Positions 59,229 through 64,000 of a DNA stretch of 64,000 nt are shown one piece after another. Position numbers and translations under genes: made by a program. This stretch comes from Clostridiaceae bacterium Marseille-Q3526. Lineage in GTDB: Bacteria > Bacillota > Clostridia > Lachnospirales > Lachnospiraceae. Where the stretch lies: NCBI GenBank assembly GCA_018223375.1, contig JAGTTS010000008.1:62001-126000 (forward strand), in the 5' to 3' direction. Positions within the stretch are counted from its first letter, which is position 1. Each line of letters starts with the position of its first letter. The notes under the pieces were generated by a model that was given only the letters and a program-made list of their open reading frames with translations, was not told the origin of the DNA and did no database searches.

Positions 59229-61385
59229 ATGATGAATCAGATGAATTATGATGGAGACGACGAGTTAGAGCGTATGCGGCAGAGACGCCAGATGAGGCGG
59301 GAAGGCCGCCAGGATCCGGACCGCTTCGGCTATGAGGACAGCCGTTACGGGGAAGGCTTCTACGAGAGAGGCAGCCGGACGCGCCGGGAGGCGGAGACCT
59401 CAAGAAGCGGCAGACAGAGCGCGGGAAGGGCCGGAGAACGGCCGGAACGCCGGATGAGAGAGGGAGAGAGAGACAGAGCGCGCCAGGACGGCGGCAGAAC
59501 CTCCCAGAACCGCCAGAGCAGAACGAGGGACAGAGAGAGGGAGGCGTCAGGCAGCCCGTCCTTCCGTTCCGGCTACAGCGGCCCTAAGAACAGCCATAAA
59601 GGCAGTCAGAGAAGAAATCAGAGAGGAGGCCGTGGCGGCGGCTTCCAGATGGATCGGAGAAAGAAGATTTTCCTCATCGTGGGAGGCGTGATTCTGGCTC
59701 TCATCCTTTTCATAGCCGCAGCCTACGCCTATGTGAACCACAAGCTGTTTGGAAATATGGCCAGCGTGGATTTCGACGAGAAAAAGGTGGAGAACCTGGA
59801 TTTAAGCGAGGAGCAGCTGGCCCAGATGAAGGGCCATTGGATGATCGCTTGTTTTGGAGTGGATTCCCGTGAAAAGGGCGGCGAGATGAACGTAGGAAAG
59901 GGAGCTAACGCCGACGTAAACATGATCTGCAGCGTGGATCTGGAGTCCGGCGAGATCAAGCTGGTTTCCGTATTCAGAGATACCTATCTGAATATCAGCG
60001 ATAAAAATACTTATAATAAGATTAACGCGGCTTATGCCATTGGAGGTCCGGAGCAGGCGGTAGCGGCTCTGAATAAGAACCTGGATCTGAATATCACTCA
60101 GTACGCCACCTTCAACTGGAAGGCAGTGGCGGACGCCATCAACATTCTGGGAGGCGTGGATATTGAGCTGAGCGAAAACGAGCGTTCCTGGATCAACGCT
60201 TACATCACGGAGACAGTAAAGGAGACAGGAATCGGCTCCCACCAGATTCAGAAGGCGGGACTGGTCCACATGGACGGCGTGCAGGCCGTGGCTTACGGAA
60301 GAATCCGCTACGGCGACACTGACTACGCCCGTACCGAGCGCCAGAGAATCGTTCTTCAGGCAGCCTTTGACAAGGTAAAGACGGCGGACTGGGCAACTGT
60401 CAACAATGTAATCCAGACAGTCATGCCGCAGCTGGCCACCAACATTGACATGGCGGATCTGATTCCGTTAGCCAGACAGCTGGCGAATTTCCACATCGGA
60501 GATACCAAGGGCTTCCCGATGGCCAGAGGCGAAGCAAACGTCGGAAAGAACGGCGACTGCGTTATTCCTCAGACTCTCGTTTCCAACGTATCTGAGCTTC
60601 ACCAGTTCCTGTTTGGAACGGAGAATTACCAGCCGTCCTCCAAGGTGCAGTCCTACAGCGCCCATATTTCCGAGGCGACTGGAATGTACAAGGAAGGAAA
60701 ATCCATTGACCATGTACCGGTGGATCAGGGCTTAAATGCTAGCTCCTATGTAAAGGCAAAACAGAAGCGGGCAGCTGAGAAGGCGGCCGCAGAGCAGAGA
60801 GCCAAGGAGGAGGCCGAAGCTGCCGCCAAGAAGGATGAGACCAAGGAGGCAGATCAGGCTGAGACCCAGGAGGAGACCAAGGATTACTTCGGAAACTGGG
60901 ATGAGGAAGAATGGGACGAAGAGGACTGGGAGGACTTCTGGGACGGTGAGGACTGGTATGAGGACTGGGGCGACGATGGAATTCCAAGCGACGGAGGAGC
61001 CACAGGACCTGGAGCAGACACATCAGGTCCGGCAGGCGGTTCTGGAGATCAGGGAAATTCAAACTCTGGAGAAAACGGATCTTCCAAGCCTGGAAGCGGT
61101 TCTAAGGCTCCGGAGAAGGAGAGCAGTCCGTCCGGAAACGGAAGCAGCTCTGGAAAGACTCCTGGAAGCGGCGAGAGCAAACCGGCTTCAGGGGAAAATA
61201 CCAAAGAGAGCGTTTCCAGTCCGGAAGCAAACAGCCCGGTAAGCCAGCCCAGCGCTCCGTCATCCCCGCAGAGCGGATCCGGAGAACAGGGAAAAAACAA
61301 GGAGCCGCAGGCTCCCAATACGTCCAATACCAATCAGGAGGCAGCAGGACCTGGAGACGCCGGTCCTGCCGGCCCTGCTGCTTAA
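59229..61385 (+). CDS. LytR-CpsA-Psr (LCP) ligase with long disordered tails
   Basis: LCP protein of 718 residues; the family transfers polymers from lipid carriers to peptidoglycan. An Arg-rich cytoplasmic region (about 1-137) precedes one membrane helix (about 139-162). The LCP domain (about 185-425) includes VFRDTYLNISD and GRIRYGDTDYARTERQR, with the pyrophosphate-binding Arg residues. The tail has an acidic, Trp-rich patch (about 555-588, EEWDEEDWEDFWDG), then a Gly/Ser/Pro/Glu-rich stretch of about 130 residues. ATG at 59229, 59232 or 59241 could be the start; AAGGGG lies just upstream. Confidence 0.9.
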   Translation: MMNQMNYDGDDELERMRQRRQMRREGRQDPDRFGYEDSRYGEGFYERGSRTRREAETSRSGRQSAGRAGERPERRMREGERDRARQDGGRTSQNRQSRTRDREREASGSPSFRSGYSGPKNSHKGSQRRNQRGGRGGGFQMDRRKKIFLIVGGVILALILFIAAAYAYVNHKLFGNMASVDFDEKKVENLDLSEEQLAQMKGHWMIACFGVDSREKGGEMNVGKGANADVNMICSVDLESGEIKLVSVFRDTYLNISDKNTYNKINAAYAIGGPEQAVAALNKNLDLNITQYATFNWKAVADAINILGGVDIELSENERSWINAYITETVKETGIGSHQIQKAGLVHMDGVQAVAYGRIRYGDTDYARTERQRIVLQAAFDKVKTADWATVNNVIQTVMPQLATNIDMADLIPLARQLANFHIGDTKGFPMARGEANVGKNGDCVIPQTLVSNVSELHQFLFGTENYQPSSKVQSYSAHISEATGMYKEGKSIDHVPVDQGLNASSYVKAKQKRAAEKAAAEQRAKEEAEAAAKKDETKEADQAETQEETKDYFGNWDEEEWDEEDWEDFWDGEDWYEDWGDDGIPSDGGATGPGADTSGPAGGSGDQGNSNSGENGSSKPGSGSKAPEKESSPSGNGSSSGKTPGSGESKPASGENTKESVSSPEANSPVSQPSAPSSPQSGSGEQGKNKEPQAPNTSNTNQEAAGPGDAGPAGPAA

Positions 61386-61430
61386 CATTCCGGCCAACGG
61401 ATGGATGGCAGCAGAATCAGGTGAGATACT

Positions 61431-62849
61431 ATGATAAAAGATAATCAGAAACGGCTGAACCGTTTCCATGTAGTGTTAGATGCATTTGTGATACTGGCTT
61501 CCTACTGGCTGGCCTGGTTTGTGATCATGGTTCTGAGCCCCAAGGCTACGGTTCACAACCGGCAGGCCATGGCAGAGGTATATATTCTGGCAGCTGTGAT
61601 GATTGTACCTCTGTATCTGATTCTGTACGCCTTCTTTCACCTGTACACGCCTAAGCGGGTGCAGGGAAGACGGACAGAGCTGGGAAATATCATCAAGGCC
61701 AATACCATCGGTATTCTGGCCATTGCGCTGGTATTGTTCCTGAACGCCAAGAACGACTATGTCATCAACTTTTCACGGTGGATGGTAGTCTGCTTCTATG
61801 TGTTTAACATTGTTCTGGAATTCCTGGAGAGAAATTTAATCCGGCGGACACTCCGCTCCATGCGCTCCAAGGGCTACAATCAGAAGCACATTCTTCTGGT
61901 AGGCTACAGCCGGGCCGCTGAGGGCTTTATCGACCGGGTGAGCATGAATCCGGAGTGGGGCTATCAGGTTCGGGGAATTCTCGACGATCATGAGGAATGG
62001 GGAAAAGAGTACAAGGGAGTCCGCGTAATTGGAAAGACAGGAGAGCTGGAGGCGATCCTGGAGCTGAACACGCTGGACGAGATTGCCATTACCCTGGGAC
62101 TTAGAGAGTACGGAAAGCTGGAGAAAATCGTGGCTGCCTGTGAAAAATCAGGCGTTCATACGAAATTTATTCCAGATTACAATAACATGATCCCCACGCT
62201 CCCCTATATGGAGGATCTGCAGGGGCTTCCTGTGATTCATATCCGGCACGTTCCCCTGACCAGCCTGACTAACGCGACGATGAAACGCATCATCGACATA
62301 TTCGGGGCGCTGGTGGCTATTGTGCTGTTTTCCCCGATTATGCTGGGGACAGCCGCAGCGGTGAAGCTTACCTCCAGGGGACCGGTGATTTTCAGCCAGG
62401 AGCGGGTAGGCCTTCACAACAAGCCGTTTAAGATGTATAAGTTCCGCTCCATGGAGGTGCAGGCGCCGTCCCAGGAGAAGAGCAAGTGGACGACGCCGGG
62501 AGATCCGAGAGTGACTCCGGTGGGAAAATTTATCAGAAAGACAAGCATTGACGAGATGCCTCAGTTTTTCAATGTGCTGAAGGGCGATATGAGTCTGGTC
62601 GGCCCAAGACCAGAGCGGCCCTTTTTCGTGGAGAAGTTCAAGGAAGAGATTCCGCGGTACATGGTAAAGCACCAGGTAAGGCCGGGACTCACCGGATGGG
62701 CCCAGGTCAACGGATACCGGGGAGACACCTCGATTGTAAAGAGGATAGAACACGATCTGTACTATATTGAAAACTGGACATTGGGATTTGACTTTAAAAT
62801 TCTGTTTCTGACGATTTTTAAGGGATTTATCAACAAGAATGCGTACTAG
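61431..62849 (+). CDS. Polyprenyl glycosylphosphotransferase (initiating sugar-1-P transferase)
   Basis: Membrane enzyme of 472 residues that starts glycan assembly by moving a sugar phosphate to undecaprenyl phosphate. Four to five membrane helices (about 12-130) are followed by a CoA-binding-like domain (ILLVGYSRAAEGFI). A further helix at about 285 then leads into the catalytic Bac_transf domain with FKMYKFRSMEVQ, TSIDEMPQFFNVLKGDMSLVGPRPE and the closing VRPGLTGWAQVNG. The start at 61431 has GGTGAG upstream. It lies between two LCP genes. Confidence 0.93.
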   Translation: MIKDNQKRLNRFHVVLDAFVILASYWLAWFVIMVLSPKATVHNRQAMAEVYILAAVMIVPLYLILYAFFHLYTPKRVQGRRTELGNIIKANTIGILAIALVLFLNAKNDYVINFSRWMVVCFYVFNIVLEFLERNLIRRTLRSMRSKGYNQKHILLVGYSRAAEGFIDRVSMNPEWGYQVRGILDDHEEWGKEYKGVRVIGKTGELEAILELNTLDEIAITLGLREYGKLEKIVAACEKSGVHTKFIPDYNNMIPTLPYMEDLQGLPVIHIRHVPLTSLTNATMKRIIDIFGALVAIVLFSPIMLGTAAAVKLTSRGPVIFSQERVGLHNKPFKMYKFRSMEVQAPSQEKSKWTTPGDPRVTPVGKFIRKTSIDEMPQFFNVLKGDMSLVGPRPERPFFVEKFKEEIPRYMVKHQVRPGLTGWAQVNGYRGDTSIVKRIEHDLYYIENWTLGFDFKILFLTIFKGFINKNAY

Positions 62850-62863
62850 AATGAGGAAGCTAC

Positions 62864-64000
62864 ATGAGGTATGAGGATGAAATAGACCGTTCCAGGCGCC
62901 GGCAGAGCCGGGGCAGGGAGACAGTCAAGCGTTCGGGCAACAGAAACCCGGCGCCGAACCGGCAGAAGGAGCTGACGCTGATCACGGATTCCTTTAAGGA
63001 GGATGCGAGGCGGCGGAACGGAAGGACAGAGGGGGCCTATGGAGGACCTCAAAAGTCTTCTTCCAGAAAGAAAACTTCGAAAAAAGAAGAGAAAAACAGG
63101 AAGGCAGCTGCCCAGGGGAATAATCAGTCCTACCGGGCGTCAGCCAAAAAGAAGGCGAAAAAGAAGAGAAGAAGGATTGCCCTGATCGCTCTCTGGATTG
63201 TGCTTCTTCTTGGAACAGCTGTTTTTGCAGGCTACAAATATCTTGATATTAAATGGAAGGGGCTGACTCAGCGGGATGAAAACTGGAATCCGGACGATCT
63301 GATCAACCTGGAAATTTCAGAGGAAAAGCAGGAGCAGATGGAGGGCTACTGGACCATTGCCGTGTTCGGACTGGACAGCCGGAACGGCTCCGTAGGCAAG
63401 GGAAATAATTCCGACGTCAATATTATCTGCAACCTGAACTGGGCCACAGGAGAGATACGGATGGCTTCCATTTACCGCGATACGTATCTGAACGTCAGCG
63501 ATAAGAACAGCTACAATAAGATCAATTCCGCCTTTTTGCAGGGCGGGCCGACGCAGGCGGTAAAGGCTCTGAATAAAAATCTGGATTTGGAAATCGACGA
63601 TTACGCCGTATTTAACTGGAAAGCGGTGGCGGAGGCCATCAACATTCTGGGCGGAGTGGACATTGAGATTACAAAAAAGGAATTTTACTATATCAACGCC
63701 TTTATTACAGAGACGGTAAAGGCCACGGGAATTCCGTCCACACAGCTGAAAAAGGCCGGCATGAACCATCTGGATGGCGTCCAGGCGGTGGCCTACGGCC
63801 GTCTGAGGCTTATGGACACGGACTATGAGAGAACAGCCAGACAGAGGAAGGTCATTTCCCTGGCCTTTGAGAAGGCGAAAAAGGCGGATTGGGCTACCCT
63901 CAACAACGTGATTCAGACGCTTCTGGTGACAGAACAGGATGTGGACACCAGCATTGACTTAGACGATATTGTGAAGATGGCGCGCGGTATTACAAAGCTC
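62864..64000 (+). CDS. LCP family protein, partial (runs off the window)
   Basis: Open frame from ATG 62864 (AGGAAG upstream) to the window end, 379 codons visible without a stop. It is a paralogue of the LCP protein at 59229: a basic cytoplasmic region (about 1-103), a membrane helix (IALIALWIVLLLGTAVFAG), then the LCP domain with GLDSRNGSVGKGNNSDVN, YRDTYLNVSD and GRLRLMDTDYERTARQR. The C-terminus is missing. It begins 14 bases after the glycosylphosphotransferase gene. Confidence 0.88.
   Translation, partial: MRYEDEIDRSRRRQSRGRETVKRSGNRNPAPNRQKELTLITDSFKEDARRRNGRTEGAYGGPQKSSSRKKTSKKEEKNRKAAAQGNNQSYRASAKKKAKKKRRRIALIALWIVLLLGTAVFAGYKYLDIKWKGLTQRDENWNPDDLINLEISEEKQEQMEGYWTIAVFGLDSRNGSVGKGNNSDVNIICNLNWATGEIRMASIYRDTYLNVSDKNSYNKINSAFLQGGPTQAVKALNKNLDLEIDDYAVFNWKAVAEAINILGGVDIEITKKEFYYINAFITETVKATGIPSTQLKKAGMNHLDGVQAVAYGRLRLMDTDYERTARQRKVISLAFEKAKKADWATLNNVIQTLLVTEQDVDTSIDLDDIVKMARGITKL

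Overview
The window looks like a chromosomal segment of an anaerobic, low-to-mid GC Firmicute, most likely a gut Lachnospiraceae (Clostridium cluster XIVa). The reasons are a selenium-dependent glycine reductase (Stickland) operon, an ECF sigma/RsiV-like pair, gcvPA/gcvPB as two polypeptides, a Gram-positive exopolysaccharide locus with LytR-CpsA-Psr proteins, and GGAGG-type ribosome binding sites. The species cannot be fixed from the sequence alone.

Layout. 1-5.3 kb: carB, then an ECF sigma factor, its RsiV-like anti-sigma factor and a small lipoprotein. 5.4-14.6 kb: yedF, grdX and the glycine reductase operon grdE-grdB-trxB-trxA-grdA-grdC-grdD. grdB and grdA each read through an in-frame UGA (selenocysteine), followed at once by a hairpin with a GGU loop. 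14.7-18.3 kb: a consensus promoter, tRNA-Sec, selA and selB. 18.4-19.9 kb: an IS110-family element with a structured non-coding end. 20-22.8 kb: a second selenium set (yedE, a TusA-like protein, a DUF3343 protein, a cysteine desulfurase/selenocysteine lyase-like enzyme). 23-31 kb: an NhaC-family transporter, a sigma-54 activator, and an SDR-gcvPA-gcvPB operon. 31.3-35 kb: an AcoX/NAD-kinase-like gene and a polar amino-acid ABC transporter. 35.2-38.9 kb: accessory genes (DUF6756-like, GNAT, nucleoside phosphorylase) and two tandem tyrosine recombinases. 39.2-64 kb: a surface polysaccharide locus with a ligase/polymerase, a FlaA1-type dehydratase, an integrase-wzz pair, a cell-wall-binding repeat protein, a divergent sugar-biosynthesis block (aldolase, HAD phosphatase, KdsB-like cytidylyltransferase; TPP enzyme and NAD-dependent epimerase/reductase), three GT2 proteins, two LCP proteins (the second cut by the window end) and a polyprenyl glycosylphosphotransferase.

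How it works together. Glycine is oxidised by the glycine decarboxylase P-protein and reduced to acetyl phosphate by Grd, with electrons from TrxB/TrxA. SelA, SelB and tRNA-Sec load selenocysteine into GrdA and GrdB, and the YedE/TusA/DUF3343/lyase set plausibly imports and traffics selenium. I found matches to the sigma-54 -24/-12 promoter in front of grdE, the NhaC-type transporter and the SDR-gcvP operon, with shared upstream motifs and a sigma-54 activator gene between the last two. This points to one glycine regulon.

The least explained part is the sugar block at 48.6-54.8 kb. It has the parts to make and CMP-activate an ulosonic-type acid and to build a branched sugar, in an organism not expected to make LPS. 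Other points for a second look are a conserved sequence in the loops of otherwise unrelated terminator-like hairpins, a tRNA-Sec acceptor arm with an unpaired base, and two small proteins sharing a coiled-coil module.
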